A stretch of DNA of 64,000 nucleotides from Breoghania sp. L-A4 (GTDB taxonomy: Bacteria > Pseudomonadota > Alphaproteobacteria > Rhizobiales > Stappiaceae), in contig NZ_CP031841.1 of NCBI RefSeq assembly GCF_003432385.1, positions 868,001 to 932,000 on the forward strand. Direction: 5' to 3'. The first letter of the stretch is position 1; every line of letters begins with the position of its first letter. Below, one piece after another: positions 50,927 through 60,092 of the stretch. The translations under genes and the position numbers were made by a program. The notes below the pieces were generated by a model. It searched no databases. It worked only from the letters and a program-made list of their open reading frames with translations, and was not told where the DNA came from.

Positions 50927-51120
50927 CGCGTTTTGCTCCAGCCTGCGGGCGAGTTTCGAATAGCTGTGCCCGACATCGGTCAGTCGAAACGTCAGAGGGT
51001 CCGCCAAAATCCCTGGCGTGGGCAACGTTCGACCGGTTGGCCGTACAAATTCAACTATTATGATTGGTATTCATTGTCAAATATTTGTCCGGCCAAAAAG
51101 CAGTTTGCCGTGCCTGGCGA

Positions 51121-51149
51121 AAAAAAAGCCGGGCGCAATGGCCCGGCTT
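51121..51149 (-). terminator. Intrinsic terminator for the L,D-transpeptidase gene
   Basis: AAGCCGGGC and GCCCGGCTT form a stem; on the minus strand a T run of seven or more follows. It lies about 30 bases after the stop codon. Confidence 0.85.
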
Positions 51150-51180
51150 GATTGCGTTTGGGAATTTTGTTTCGAGACAA

Positions 51181-51906
51181 CTATTGGACGATGACCTTGG
51201 TGCCCACCTGCACCCGTGCGTAAAGATCGATCGCGTCCTCGTTGCGCATGCGGATGCAGCCCGAGGAGACCGCGCGGCCAATGCTCCACGGCTGGTTGGA
51301 GCCGTGGATGCGGTACAGCGTGCTGCCGAGATACATGGCGCGGGCGCCGAGCGGATTGGATGGTCCGCCGGGCATGAACGCGGGAAGTCCAGGCTGGCGC
51401 TGACGCATCTCCGCCGGCGGCCGCCAGTCCGGCCATTCGGCCTTGCGGGTCACGGTGTGGGTGCCTGCCCATTCGAAGCCCGGACGGCCCACGCCGACGC
51501 CGTAGCGCCGCGCCTTGCCGCCGGATTCGACGAGATAGAGATAGCGCGCCGGCGTGTCGATGATCACGGTGCCGGGAGCTTGCCCGCCGCGATAGTCGAC
51601 GACGGTGGGCAGGAAGGCCGGGTCCATCGGCGGCGGCGACTTGCTCTTTTGCTGTGCCGCGCGGGGGCGTTCCGCCCGGGTGTCGCCGGGCAGGGCGGCG
51701 TGACGGAAGCCGCGCGGTGCCGGCAGGCTGACCCGCGGCGTTCTGCGCGAGGTGTCGAGCTTCATCACCCACGGACCGGTGAGGTCCGGGCTGAGGACCA
51801 GCGGCGGCGGCGGCGCGCGAAAGGAGCTTTCGGCGAAGGCGGTGACCGGCGTCGCGGCCGCCGCAAGGCAGACCGCGGCCAGAAGCGCGGAAAAGGATCT
51901 GTTCAT
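51181..51906 (-). CDS. L,D-transpeptidase (YkuD family)
   Basis: This is a 241-residue periplasmic enzyme that forms 3-3 peptidoglycan cross-links or attaches proteins to peptidoglycan. A signal peptide (about 1-26) is followed by a Pro/Arg-rich linker, then the YkuD domain from about residue 115 (IIDTPARYLYLVESGGKARR). The catalytic motif is HGSNQPWSIGRAVSSGCIRM, with the His and the nucleophilic Cys intact. The start at 51906 is chosen over one 11 codons earlier because the signal peptide starts there. It is monocistronic with its own terminator. Confidence 0.93.
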   Translation of the reverse strand: MNRSFSALLAAVCLAAAATPVTAFAESSFRAPPPPLVLSPDLTGPWVMKLDTSRRTPRVSLPAPRGFRHAALPGDTRAERPRAAQQKSKSPPPMDPAFLPTVVDYRGGQAPGTVIIDTPARYLYLVESGGKARRYGVGVGRPGFEWAGTHTVTRKAEWPDWRPPAEMRQRQPGLPAFMPGGPSNPLGARAMYLGSTLYRIHGSNQPWSIGRAVSSGCIRMRNEDAIDLYARVQVGTKVIVQ

Positions 51907-52205
51907 CGGGTTACTCGCGACTGATGGCAATGAGCGCAATGACTGTCGTTTGATCGGGACAAACCCTAGTCGCGTGACCTGAAGGAAATGGTGAATCGCC
52001 GCGTAACCGTGATTGCAAATTGATGTGGTGGTTAGCGCTTGGTTTCGATGAATGGTTTATGAAATATGTATCGAATGGAAACTGCAGGTAGAACCATTCA
52101 TGTTTCAAATGCCGTCAAGAAAAAGTCGAATGGAAACCTGTATTCACAGATTTCGAACTCTTCTACTTGGGGGTGCGGCAGCCGCCATCGCTCGCGACGT
52201 CGGGA

Positions 52206-52988
52206 TCAGCGCAGGCGTTTGCGGGTGTCGCGGATGACCGCGGGCAACACGTCCCGCGCGGCCTTGGCGTTCATCCCCGGCATGATGCGCGAGTCGTAGA
52301 GCATGTTGAGAATATAGCGGTCGAATTCCGTGAAGCGGGCATGCCGGGAGCTGTCGTTGAAGACGCTGTGTTCCAGCGACTCGTCGTCGTTCATCGGGCC
52401 CAGGCCCTGCAGCACTTCCTCGATCAGGCAACGCCGGAACAGGAATTCGCCCTCATCGGACACGATCACGGCGGCGGAGCGGCTGATGCCGCTCTTGTCG
52501 GACATCACCCGCACCAGGCAGCGTCCCGGCGCGTCGGCGCTCGGATCATCGTAAATGTGGTTCTGGACGGTTTCCGCATATTGCGGCCGGTCGACAATAT
52601 AGACGTGGAAATTCGCCTGAGCGGCCGAGCGCGCGATCGTTGTCTGCAGGCCATCGATCTTGTTTCCGATCTCGAGCAGGAAACGGTGCGCCATCGGCAG
52701 CCGGTTGGCCTTGGAAAGGTTGTGCACGTAGAAGCGCACCGGTCCGGTGTATTTTTTCACCAGATAGGGTTGCCAGCTCCAAGTGCGGTATTCCAGCCCG
52801 AACACGGTGCGTACGAAGCCCTCGGTCAGCTCCCGGTTGGTGAAGGTCCCGGCGTGGCCCTGTGCGCCGGCGCACACCAGCAGGGCGAAGCCGGCGCAAG
52901 CGCACACGAACCAGCGTTGCGCGCGCGCCGCTTGCCTGCATCCGGCTGAGCAATCGTGGCGCCGCACAGCGCCATCCGCTTCTCGCAT
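52206..52988 (-). CDS. DUF2927 family exported protein
   Basis: This 260-residue protein is related to DUF2927. A hydrophobic segment at about residues 26-44 serves as signal peptide or anchor after an unusually long basic N-terminus. The conserved region starts TNRELTEGFVRTVFGLEYR, followed by VKKYTGPVRFYVHNLSKANR and a long block ending RRCLIEEVLQGLGPMNDDES. The EEVLQGLGP-NDD motif is similar to a metalloprotease-like region in the family, where a Glu may have a catalytic role, but this is not proven. It is not in an operon with its neighbours. Confidence 0.82.
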   Translation of the reverse strand: MREADGAVRRHDCSAGCRQAARAQRWFVCACAGFALLVCAGAQGHAGTFTNRELTEGFVRTVFGLEYRTWSWQPYLVKKYTGPVRFYVHNLSKANRLPMAHRFLLEIGNKIDGLQTTIARSAAQANFHVYIVDRPQYAETVQNHIYDDPSADAPGRCLVRVMSDKSGISRSAAVIVSDEGEFLFRRCLIEEVLQGLGPMNDDESLEHSVFNDSSRHARFTEFDRYILNMLYDSRIMPGMNAKAARDVLPAVIRDTRKRLR

Positions 52989-53234
52989 TTCGGTCTCAGG
53001 CCCAGTTGGTCGACGGCGTCGGTGTCGGACGCGGCCGCGTTATGCGGATGCATCTGAAACTTTGCCAAATTTCAGGGGCTTGGCAAGACCGCCACCGATT
53101 TAAGGGTAACTGCACAATTTTCCCTGACTTAGCGGTAATCAACGCCAGCGCTTCCGCAAAATGGATTTTGGGAACAGTTCTTTAATGCCCCGCGCCCTAG
53201 CGTGTGCTGGACACGAACGCTACCGGACGCATCC

Positions 53235-53966
53235 ATGACGGCAACAAAAAAACTCTTCCGAATCGAAGCTCAATTGCGCGGCGCCGCGCGTGGCGGCGAG
53301 GATGTGGCGGTCAAGGATGACCTGGCGGCCCAGGAGCGGCACGCCGAGCTCATGAAGGCGCTCGGTGAGCTGAAGGGACTTGTGCAGCCGACCCAGGAAA
53401 TGGGCGAGCACGTGCTTGAGAACTACAAGCAGGAGCTCGCGCAGGCCGTCAAGCTCAAGACCGAACTCGACGAAATCTACGAAGCCATCAACCGCACCAA
53501 GCATGAAATCGCCACGCTGCATCACAGCGGCTTTGAGGGCGACGAGATGCAGCGCGTCACCAATGAACTTGATGCGGTCGTGATCGGCACGGAAACCGCC
53601 ACGGAATCGATTCTGTCGGCCGCCGAATATGTCGATGAACGCGCGGGCATGCTCGCCAAGAACCTGACCGGTGACGACGAAACCATCGCGCAGGAAATCC
53701 AGGAGCGCGTCCTGGAGATCTTCGAGGCCTGCAACTTCCAGGATCTGACCGGGCAGCGGATCACCAAGGTCGTGCGCGCGTTCTCCTTCATCGAGGAACG
53801 CATCATCCGGATGATGGATATCTGGGGTGGTATTGAATCGTTCAATGACGTCGCGATCGACAAGAAGGCGGAGCGTTCCGGCGACGAAGCTTTGCTTAAC
53901 GGTCCCGCGCTCGAAGACGACATCAATGTCGCGTCCCAGGACGACATCGACGCCCTGTTCGCCTGA
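53235..53966 (+). CDS. cheZ: Chemotaxis protein phosphatase CheZ-like
   Basis: This 243-residue coiled-coil protein would remove phosphate from CheY-type response regulators. The long central helices are followed by FEACNFQDLTGQRITKVVRA, which matches the CheZ active region with its conserved Asp and Gln. The C-terminus ends SQDDIDALFA, the CheY-binding tail known from CheZ. The start at 53235 (MTATKKLFRIEAQL) is preferred to one 11 codons earlier. No other chemotaxis gene lies nearby; the receiver at 26 kb could be a partner, but this is only a possibility. Confidence 0.9.
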   Translation: MTATKKLFRIEAQLRGAARGGEDVAVKDDLAAQERHAELMKALGELKGLVQPTQEMGEHVLENYKQELAQAVKLKTELDEIYEAINRTKHEIATLHHSGFEGDEMQRVTNELDAVVIGTETATESILSAAEYVDERAGMLAKNLTGDDETIAQEIQERVLEIFEACNFQDLTGQRITKVVRAFSFIEERIIRMMDIWGGIESFNDVAIDKKAERSGDEALLNGPALEDDINVASQDDIDALFA

Positions 53967-54154
53967 CCGGCCCAGCCCGTCGGTTCTTGAGGCAACAGTC
54001 GTCCAATCGGCAAGTCCGGGTCTCCCAAGGCCTGGATTTTTTGCGTTGGCGGCTCTGCTTGAAATGATGCCCTCCCTGCTGCCAATCTCGCCCTTTTCTC
54101 GAAGGCGTGCGCGTGTTAATGAACAAAAAGGGAACGGATATCGCGGAGGACTTC

Positions 54155-54787
54155 ATGGCCGGGGATGGATTGCTGAGCGGACCGGATGGCAAGGTGCGAT
54201 GCGCCTGGCATGGCGGGCTCGAGGACTATTGCGCCTACCACGACACCGAGTGGGGGCGGCCGGTGGACGACGACCGGCGGCTGTTCGAGAAGATCTGCCT
54301 GGAAGGCTTCCAGTCGGGCCTGTCGTGGCTGACGATCCTGCGCAAGCGCGAGAATTTCCGCGCCGCCTTCGCGGATTTCGATTTTGTCGAGGTCGCGCGC
54401 TTCGGCGACGCGGACGTGGAGCGGCTGGTGCAGGACGCCGGCATCATCCGTCATCGCGGCAAGATCGTCTCGACCATCAACAATGCCCGGCATGCGGTGG
54501 AACTGGCCGACGAATACGGCTCGCTCGGCGCTTTTTTCTGGTCCTTTGAGCCCGACCCTGCGAGCCGTCCGGCGCGTCTCGACAAGGCGGCGGCGATGAC
54601 GCTGACCAAGACCGATGAGTCCACCCGGCTGTCCAAGGACTTGAAGAAGCGCGGCTGGTCCTTCGTAGGCCCGACCACTGTCTACGCCTTCATGCAGGCG
54701 ATGGGCCTGGTCAACGATCACCTCGAAGGCTGTTGCTGCCGCGAGCCGGTCGAGGCGGAACGGACGGCGTTCAAACGGCCGGGCTGA
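54155..54787 (+). CDS. tag: DNA-3-methyladenine glycosylase I
   Basis: Tag removes 3-methyladenine from alkylated DNA in base-excision repair. The 210-residue protein shows RCAWHGGLEDYCAYHDTEWG near the start (zinc ligand Cys and His), RLFEKICLEGFQSGLSWLTI, a helix-hairpin-helix-like region (DAGIIRHRGKIVSTINNA), and SFVGPTTVYAFMQAMGLVND with the final zinc ligands DHLEGCCC. The start at 54155 has GCGGAGGA four bases before it. Upstream ATGs at 54107 and 54119 lack a site. Confidence 0.93.
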   Translation: MAGDGLLSGPDGKVRCAWHGGLEDYCAYHDTEWGRPVDDDRRLFEKICLEGFQSGLSWLTILRKRENFRAAFADFDFVEVARFGDADVERLVQDAGIIRHRGKIVSTINNARHAVELADEYGSLGAFFWSFEPDPASRPARLDKAAAMTLTKTDESTRLSKDLKKRGWSFVGPTTVYAFMQAMGLVNDHLEGCCCREPVEAERTAFKRPG

Positions 54788-54884
54788 GGGCCACAGCCTC
54801 GTGGCGATTGCTGAAATGCCGCACCGTCCTGTAAGCTCTCACGCGCATTCGGATGCAAGGCCAGGCATGTGGGGAGGTGGAGAC

Positions 54885-55877
54885 ATGGCGCAACGGTTCA
54901 GGCGGAGCGCGGCAAAGACCCTGGTTCGTGTGGTGCTGGCCGCAGCCCTGGGGGCGGCGGCCGTGTGGACAGCACCTGCGGGCGCGGTGCCGCTCAAATG
55001 GTTGAATGAAGTTGGCGGCTTGCTGTTCACACGCGTCATCAAGACCAATCCCTCCACGGTCCCGCCTCCGAAAAATCTTGACGAAGTTTTGCCCGGCGTC
55101 AGGCGGATCTTGGAAGAATATGGCCGCGCTGCAGGTGAGGATCTGCCTGAACCGGAAAAACTGTCGGACGCTTTGTACACGCTTTTGTCTCGGGCCGGCG
55201 CCACGGGCTCTCTGGCGATTGCCTGCCCGGCGTGTGTCTCAAAACCGGAGTTGCCGGGCGAAGATCTGATGCGCGCGTCCGCGACGCTTTCGCGTCTCGA
55301 TATTGCAACGCTCGATGCATTGACTGGAACCGGTCTGTCCGATGCCGTGCTCCATGGCCTCAATGACGGCAAGGTGGTGAGCGGTTACCAAGCCCCCGTT
55401 CCCGGTGCGAAGGACCGCTCCGCCGCCAACCGCGCAGCAGGGGAAGTCGCGGAATTCTTTGAAAAGGCGACAGCGCCGCTTGCGGGCCGGAAGATCCCGG
55501 AAGCCGAGTTCGACAAGGAGGTTCTCGGCGCGCTGGACGCTCAGGCGAAAGCCTCAAAACCCAAATTCGCGATCGAGAAGGTCGAGATTAGTGCCAAGAC
55601 CTGGAAGGCTTCCTTCCATCTGAAAGCCGGCTCCACCGAGATCGATCTCATCGACGTGGATCTGGCAAGGGTCCTCGAACGGCTCAAGTATCTCGCCTAC
55701 GGGGCGGGTGGGGTCTACTTGTTCGGTCCCGAGGGACAGGATCGGGATTCCGCGCGCGCGGAGAAGGCGCGCGAGATGGTGGAGCAGGGCATTCCGGCGC
55801 GGACCTCGGCCTCCCGGCACATTGCCTGGGCCCGGGAACTTGCAAAGATCACCCGCCACACGGGTTCTGGCCAGTAG
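54885..55877 (+). CDS. Hypothetical exported protein
   Basis: I do not recognise this 330-residue protein. Residues 1-35 are a signal peptide (QRFRRSAAKTLVRVVLAAAL, cleavage near AGA-VPL). The mature part is helical with two cysteines (ACPACVSKP) and a long charged middle. The last 60 residues contain the segment LKYLAYGAGGVYLFGPEGQD. GGGGAGGTGGAGAC precedes the ATG at 54885; the ATG 28 codons earlier is not supported. It follows tag by about 100 bases and precedes TRAP system 3 by about 170, with no evidence of a shared operon. Confidence 0.68.
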   Translation: MAQRFRRSAAKTLVRVVLAAALGAAAVWTAPAGAVPLKWLNEVGGLLFTRVIKTNPSTVPPPKNLDEVLPGVRRILEEYGRAAGEDLPEPEKLSDALYTLLSRAGATGSLAIACPACVSKPELPGEDLMRASATLSRLDIATLDALTGTGLSDAVLHGLNDGKVVSGYQAPVPGAKDRSAANRAAGEVAEFFEKATAPLAGRKIPEAEFDKEVLGALDAQAKASKPKFAIEKVEISAKTWKASFHLKAGSTEIDLIDVDLARVLERLKYLAYGAGGVYLFGPEGQDRDSARAEKAREMVEQGIPARTSASRHIAWARELAKITRHTGSGQ

Positions 55878-56044
55878 ACCGACCAGCATCCTGTGGTCGT
55901 TGGTGTTTTTTGTCGGGGCGTCGGCAGATCCGCGATTGCAAGCGCTGCTCGGGCCGGTCTAGTCTTGCCCTCCGCCGACGCACGGCAAGCGTGCGCGACC
56001 TGAGGGTCCAACATAACCCGAGTAACGTTCTGGGAGGAACACCG

Positions 56045-57049
56045 ATGAAACTGACCCGTCTGGCTCTCGCCGGCGCCGCAGCGCTTGCGCTGTCGCTGTC
56101 CGCCACTGCCGCCTTTGCCGAGAAGACGACGCTGCGCATCACGCTGCAGCTGCCGATGAAGAGCCACCTTGGCCAGAACCTTCTGGTGTTCAAGGACGAG
56201 GTGGAGAAGCTGTCGGGCGGCGACGTCGCGGTCGAGATCTACGATTCCGCGCAGCTTTACAAGGACAAGGAAGTGCCGCAGGCGGTGGGCTCCGGCGCCA
56301 TCGAGATGGGCGTCGCTTCGCTGACCCGCTACGTGGGCGACGTGCCCGCGGTCGACATCTTCTACACGCCGTTTACCTTCAATTCCGAGGACCTGGTGCG
56401 CAAGGCGGTTGCGCCGGGCAGCCCGGTGCGCGGGCCTCTCGACGAGGCGATCCTGGGAACCGGCAGCCGCGTGCTGTGGTGGCAGGCCTATGGCGGCGTG
56501 ATCCTGCTGTCCAAGGGCGGCCCGATCAAGACGCCGGCCGATCTCGTGGGCAAGAAGGCGCGCGTCTTCGGCAAGACGCTCGGCCAGTGGATCGAGGCGG
56601 CCGGCGGCGCGCCGACGCTGATCTCCGGCTCCGAGCAGTATCTCGCCTATCAGCGCGGCACCGTCGATGTGGGCATGACCGGCGTTTCCGGCGTGCACAG
56701 CCGCCGCCTGTGGGAGGTGATGGACACCATCACCGTGACCAACAACGCCGACATCGAGTTCATCGTCGTCATCAACGAGACCTTCTGGCAGGGCCTGCCG
56801 GAACAGCACCGCGCCTGGATCCAGCAGGCGGCGCTGACGGCGGAGACGACCGTGCGTGACGCCATGTCCAAGATCGAGGCCGACGCCTTCGCCGAGGCCG
56901 AGCAGAACGGCATGACCATCTACACGCCGACCGCGGACGAACTCGCGGCCTGGCAGGCCGCCGCCCAGCCCGTCTTTGACGAATATCTCAAGGCGTCCGG
57001 CGATCTTGGCAAACAGGTGCTCGACGCGGCGCAAGCGCTGCGCGACTGA
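56045..57049 (+). CDS. dctP: TRAP transporter substrate-binding protein (DctP family), system 3
   Basis: This 334-residue binding protein has a signal peptide (MKLTRLALAGAAALALSLSA) cleaved at AFA-EKT. The mature protein shows GDVAVEIYDSAQLYKDKEVP, LVGKKARVFGKTLGQWIEAA with the ligand-binding Arg, and AYQRGTVDVGMTGVSGVHSR. These are standard DctP elements for dicarboxylate or similar acids. GGGAGGAACACCG precedes the ATG. A GC-rich stem-loop follows the stop. Its permeases come next and are followed by a PEP-mutase family enzyme, which hints at a C3/C4 acid or phosphonate-like ligand. Confidence 0.93.
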   Translation: MKLTRLALAGAAALALSLSATAAFAEKTTLRITLQLPMKSHLGQNLLVFKDEVEKLSGGDVAVEIYDSAQLYKDKEVPQAVGSGAIEMGVASLTRYVGDVPAVDIFYTPFTFNSEDLVRKAVAPGSPVRGPLDEAILGTGSRVLWWQAYGGVILLSKGGPIKTPADLVGKKARVFGKTLGQWIEAAGGAPTLISGSEQYLAYQRGTVDVGMTGVSGVHSRRLWEVMDTITVTNNADIEFIVVINETFWQGLPEQHRAWIQQAALTAETTVRDAMSKIEADAFAEAEQNGMTIYTPTADELAAWQAAAQPVFDEYLKASGDLGKQVLDAAQALRD

Positions 57050-57056
57050 GCATGAC

Positions 57057-57088
57057 GGCCGGAGCCGGGCCCGCGCCCGGTTCCGGCC
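57057..57088 (+). terminator. GC-rich stem-loop between dctP and dctQ, system 3
   Basis: GGCCGGAGCCGGGC and GCCCGGTTCCGGCC pair across a CCGC loop with one mismatch. No T run follows, only CTTCTCC. As in the other two TRAP operons it lies directly after dctP. Confidence 0.6.
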
Positions 57089-57200
57089 CTTCTCCGCCCG
57101 ACCGGCCTTCGCGCCCGCAACTCTCAAGTACAAGCCATCGCCCGCCACCGGCCGTGCCGCCAGACAAGACCGGCCCGTGCCGCCAGACAAGAGTGTGTCC

Positions 57201-57710
57201 ATGATCCAACTCCTCGACCGCCTGTCGGCCGCGCTCGGCGTCGCGGCGGCGGTGGCGTATTTCGCGATCGGGCTGATGCTCGGCTACGAGGTCTTCGCCC
57301 GATATCTCTTCACGGCGCCGACCATCTGGGCGGAGGAACTGTCGCGGCTGCTGCTCGTCTGGGGCACTTTCGCCGCGGCCGCCATCCTGCTGCACCGGCG
57401 CCAGCACATCCGCATCACCATCCTGACCGACCGGCTGCCCCATCGCGGCCGGCAACTGCAGGAAATCCTGGCCCTGCTGTTCATCGGCGGCTTCGCTGCC
57501 GCGGTGGTCTGGTACGGAACGCCGCTGGCGTTCGATTCGTTTGAGCGCGGCCGCACCACCGGCTCCATGCTCGATATCCCGATCGTCTGGATGGAGGCCG
57601 CGGTGCCCGTCGGCTGTGCGCTGCTGTGCCTGCAGGCGCTCGCCGAGATCCTGCAGGTCGCCCTGCACGGCCCGGCGCCGATCTCCGATCCCGCTGACGT
57701 TGCCCATTGA
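57201..57710 (+). CDS. dctQ: TRAP transporter small permease (DctQ family), system 3
   Basis: This is a 169-residue DctQ with four hydrophobic helices (about 8-32, 45-65, 88-108 and 128-150). The conserved loop ELSRLLLVWGTFAAAAILLH and RRQHIRITILTDRLP are classical. The start is an ATG 152 bases after dctP. It ends seven bases before dctM. Confidence 0.9.
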   Translation: MIQLLDRLSAALGVAAAVAYFAIGLMLGYEVFARYLFTAPTIWAEELSRLLLVWGTFAAAAILLHRRQHIRITILTDRLPHRGRQLQEILALLFIGGFAAAVVWYGTPLAFDSFERGRTTGSMLDIPIVWMEAAVPVGCALLCLQALAEILQVALHGPAPISDPADVAH

Positions 57711-57717
57711 GGACGCG

Positions 57718-58992
57718 ATGACCACCACCCTGATTCTCGCGTCCCTGTTCGGCGTCCTGCTCGCCGGCGTTCCCGTCGCCTTCGCGCTGGGCGGGCTTGG
57801 CCTGATCCTGCTGATCGTCGGCGGCTTCTCGCCGCTGATGGCGCCGCAGGGGCTGTTGTCGACGCTCGACAGTTTCGTGCTCATCGCAGTGCCGCTTTTC
57901 CTGCTGATGTCCAATGTGCTGCTGAAGGGCGGGGTTGGACGCGATCTCTTCGCCGCCGTGCAGGCCTGGGTCGGCCACTGGCCGGGCGGGCTGGCGGTGG
58001 CGACGATCCTGTCGTGCGGGCTGTTCGCGGCGATTTCCGGCTCCTCCGTCGCCACCGCCGCCACCATCGGCACCGTGGCGATTCCGGAGATGACGGCGCG
58101 CGGTTACCCGCGCAAATTCGTGCTCGGCCTGCTGGCGGCCGGCGGCACGCTCGGCATCCTGATTCCGCCATCGATTCCGATGATCGTCTACGGCGTGATC
58201 ACCGAGGAATCGATCATCAAGCTGTTTCTGGCCGGCATCGGTCCCGGCCTGCTGTTGATGGGCCTGTTCATCGTCTATGCCATGCTCTACGCGCGTTTTT
58301 CCGGCAGATGCATGCCGAGCCCGAAGGCCGGTTGGGCCGAGCGTGGCAGCACGCTGCTGCGGGCGCTGCCGACCATCGCGCTGGCGCTGTTCGTCATCGT
58401 CGGCATCTACGGCGGCATGTTCACGCCGACGGAGGCCGCGGCGATCGGCTTTCTTGGCGCGCTGGTCGTGACCGGCCTCGTGTTGCGCACATTGACCTGG
58501 GCGGGCCTGCGCGATGCCACGCTCGAGGCCATGACCACCTCGGTGGCGATCCTGCTGATCGTCGCCGGCGCCAAGGTGTTCGGCAAGGCGATCACGCTCT
58601 ATCGCATCCCGCAGGACATCTCGATGGCGCTGTCGGCCAATGTCGACAGCGCGGTTGTGTTCGTGTTGCTCGTCGGCGCCGTGTTGCTGGTGATGGGCCT
58701 GGTGATGGAAGCGCTGTCGATGATGCTGATCATGGTGCCGGTGCTGGCCGGATCACTGGCTGCACTGGGGGTGGATCCGATCTGGTTCGGCGTGTTCTTC
58801 GTCGTCATGGTCGAATGCGCGCTGATCACGCCGCCCGTGGGCCTCAACCTCTATGTCATCCAGGCGGTCGGCCGCGCCAGTATCGGCGAGGTGTCGATCG
58901 GTGTCTGGCCCTTCCTGGTGCTGATGCTGGTTACCGTCGGCCTGATCTTCGCCTTCCCTGACATCGTGCTGTGGATCCCGTTCAAGATGTGA
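57718..58992 (+). CDS. dctM: TRAP transporter large permease (DctM family), system 3
   Basis: This is a 424-residue DctM of standard length with about 12 helices. Motifs include SCGLFAAISGSSVATAATIG, GGTLGILIPPSIPMIVYGVI and, near the end, LITPPVGLNLYVIQAVG. The SGSSVATAATIG block is the intact version of the motif broken in system 1. The start is ATG with GAGGACGCG before it. It completes the dctPQM order, all on the plus strand. Confidence 0.95.
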   Translation: MTTTLILASLFGVLLAGVPVAFALGGLGLILLIVGGFSPLMAPQGLLSTLDSFVLIAVPLFLLMSNVLLKGGVGRDLFAAVQAWVGHWPGGLAVATILSCGLFAAISGSSVATAATIGTVAIPEMTARGYPRKFVLGLLAAGGTLGILIPPSIPMIVYGVITEESIIKLFLAGIGPGLLLMGLFIVYAMLYARFSGRCMPSPKAGWAERGSTLLRALPTIALALFVIVGIYGGMFTPTEAAAIGFLGALVVTGLVLRTLTWAGLRDATLEAMTTSVAILLIVAGAKVFGKAITLYRIPQDISMALSANVDSAVVFVLLVGAVLLVMGLVMEALSMMLIMVPVLAGSLAALGVDPIWFGVFFVVMVECALITPPVGLNLYVIQAVGRASIGEVSIGVWPFLVLMLVTVGLIFAFPDIVLWIPFKM

Positions 58993-59046
58993 TGGGCGCC
59001 GGCCTGCGTGAATCCGCCGAAACGTTCGAAACCGAAAGAATGTTCA

Positions 59047-59919
59047 ATGACCGATTCCCCTGCTGCCCGTCTGCGCGCGCTGCTGAGCCAGCCGACGCTC
59101 CGCGTGATGCCGTGTTGCTTTGACGGGCTCTCCGCCAAGTTGATCGGCGACGCGGGCTTTGATCTCACCTTCATGTCGGGCTTCGCGGTCTCCGCCGCGC
59201 GGCTGGGCGCGCCCGACACCGGGCTGATTTCCTACGGCGAGATGGTGGATACGGCGCGCAACGTCGTGGCGGCGACGTCGATCCCGGTGATCGGCGACGG
59301 CGATACCGGCTACGGCAACGCGCTCAACGTCAAGCGCACGGTGAAGGGCTACGCGCAGGCCGGCATGGCCGCGATCATGATCGAGGACCAGGTGGCGCCC
59401 AAGCGCTGCGGCCACACCAAGGGCAAGCTGGTGGTCGACCGGGTCCAGGCCGTCGACCGCATCAAGGCGGCGGTGGACGCGCGTGAGGAGGGCGGCGACA
59501 TTCTGATTCTGGCGCGCACCGATGCCCGGCACGGTCACGGGCTGGATGAGGCGCTGGAGCGCGCCGCGGCCTTCAAGGCGGCGGGCGCGGATATCCTGTT
59601 CATTGAGGCGCCCGAATCGCGCGAGGAGATGGAACGCATCTGCCGCGAGGTTCCCGGCGTACACATGGCGAATATCGTTGAAGGCGGCGAAACACCGGCC
59701 CTGCCGCCTTTGGCACTGGAAGAAATCGGCTACCGCATCGCCGCCTATCCGCTGACGCTGCTCTCCGCCGCAACCAGGGCGATGACCGAGGCCTTGTCAG
59801 AAATGAAAGCCGGGCGGCATCCCGACCAGATGCTGCTGCCCTTCGCCGAGCTGCGCCGCCACGTGGGCTTCGACGCCTATTACGACGAAGAGCAGCGCTA
59901 CTCGGACGCGCGGGAGTAG
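59047..59919 (+). CDS. PEP mutase/isocitrate lyase family enzyme (oxaloacetate decarboxylase or methylisocitrate lyase type)
   Basis: This 290-residue TIM-barrel protein acts on C-C or C-P bonds of 2-oxo or hydroxy acids. GDGDTGYGNALNVKRTVKGY holds the Mg-binding Asp residues, EDQVAPKRCGHTKGK holds the family KRCGH loop with the catalytic Cys, and ILARTDARHGHGLDEALERA follows. Members of this size include oxaloacetate decarboxylase and carboxyvinyl-phosphonate mutase; the exact reaction cannot be fixed. The ATG at 59047 begins MTDSPAARLRALLSQP, the usual start. It follows dctM of TRAP system 3 by 54 bases, so it probably handles the imported acid. Confidence 0.85.
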   Translation: MTDSPAARLRALLSQPTLRVMPCCFDGLSAKLIGDAGFDLTFMSGFAVSAARLGAPDTGLISYGEMVDTARNVVAATSIPVIGDGDTGYGNALNVKRTVKGYAQAGMAAIMIEDQVAPKRCGHTKGKLVVDRVQAVDRIKAAVDAREEGGDILILARTDARHGHGLDEALERAAAFKAAGADILFIEAPESREEMERICREVPGVHMANIVEGGETPALPPLALEEIGYRIAAYPLTLLSAATRAMTEALSEMKAGRHPDQMLLPFAELRRHVGFDAYYDEEQRYSDARE

Positions 59920-59949
59920 GGGCCCGCAACGGCTCTCGGTGAGGCGCCG

Positions 59950-60070
59950 ATCCTTCGAGACGGCGCTTTGCGCCTCCTCAGGATGAGGATGATCGTGTTG
60001 ATAGGTTTGTAAAAACCAACTTGTTCGACCTCATCCTGAGGAGCCTGTGTGAGCAGGCGTCTCGAAGGAT
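59950..60070. repeat. Palindromic intergenic repeat (CCTCATCCTGAGGAG type)
   Basis: The left arm (59950-59989: ATCCTTCGAGACG, then GCCTCCTCAGGATGAGG) and the right arm (60028-60070: CCTCATCCTGAGGAGCC, then GCGTCTCGAAGGAT) are mutually inverted with a 38-base centre. Elements of this sequence type are scattered in many alphaproteobacterial genomes. It lies between two converging genes. Confidence 0.75.
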
Positions 60071-60092
60071 GGGCTGCTCGCTTGGACCTGCC

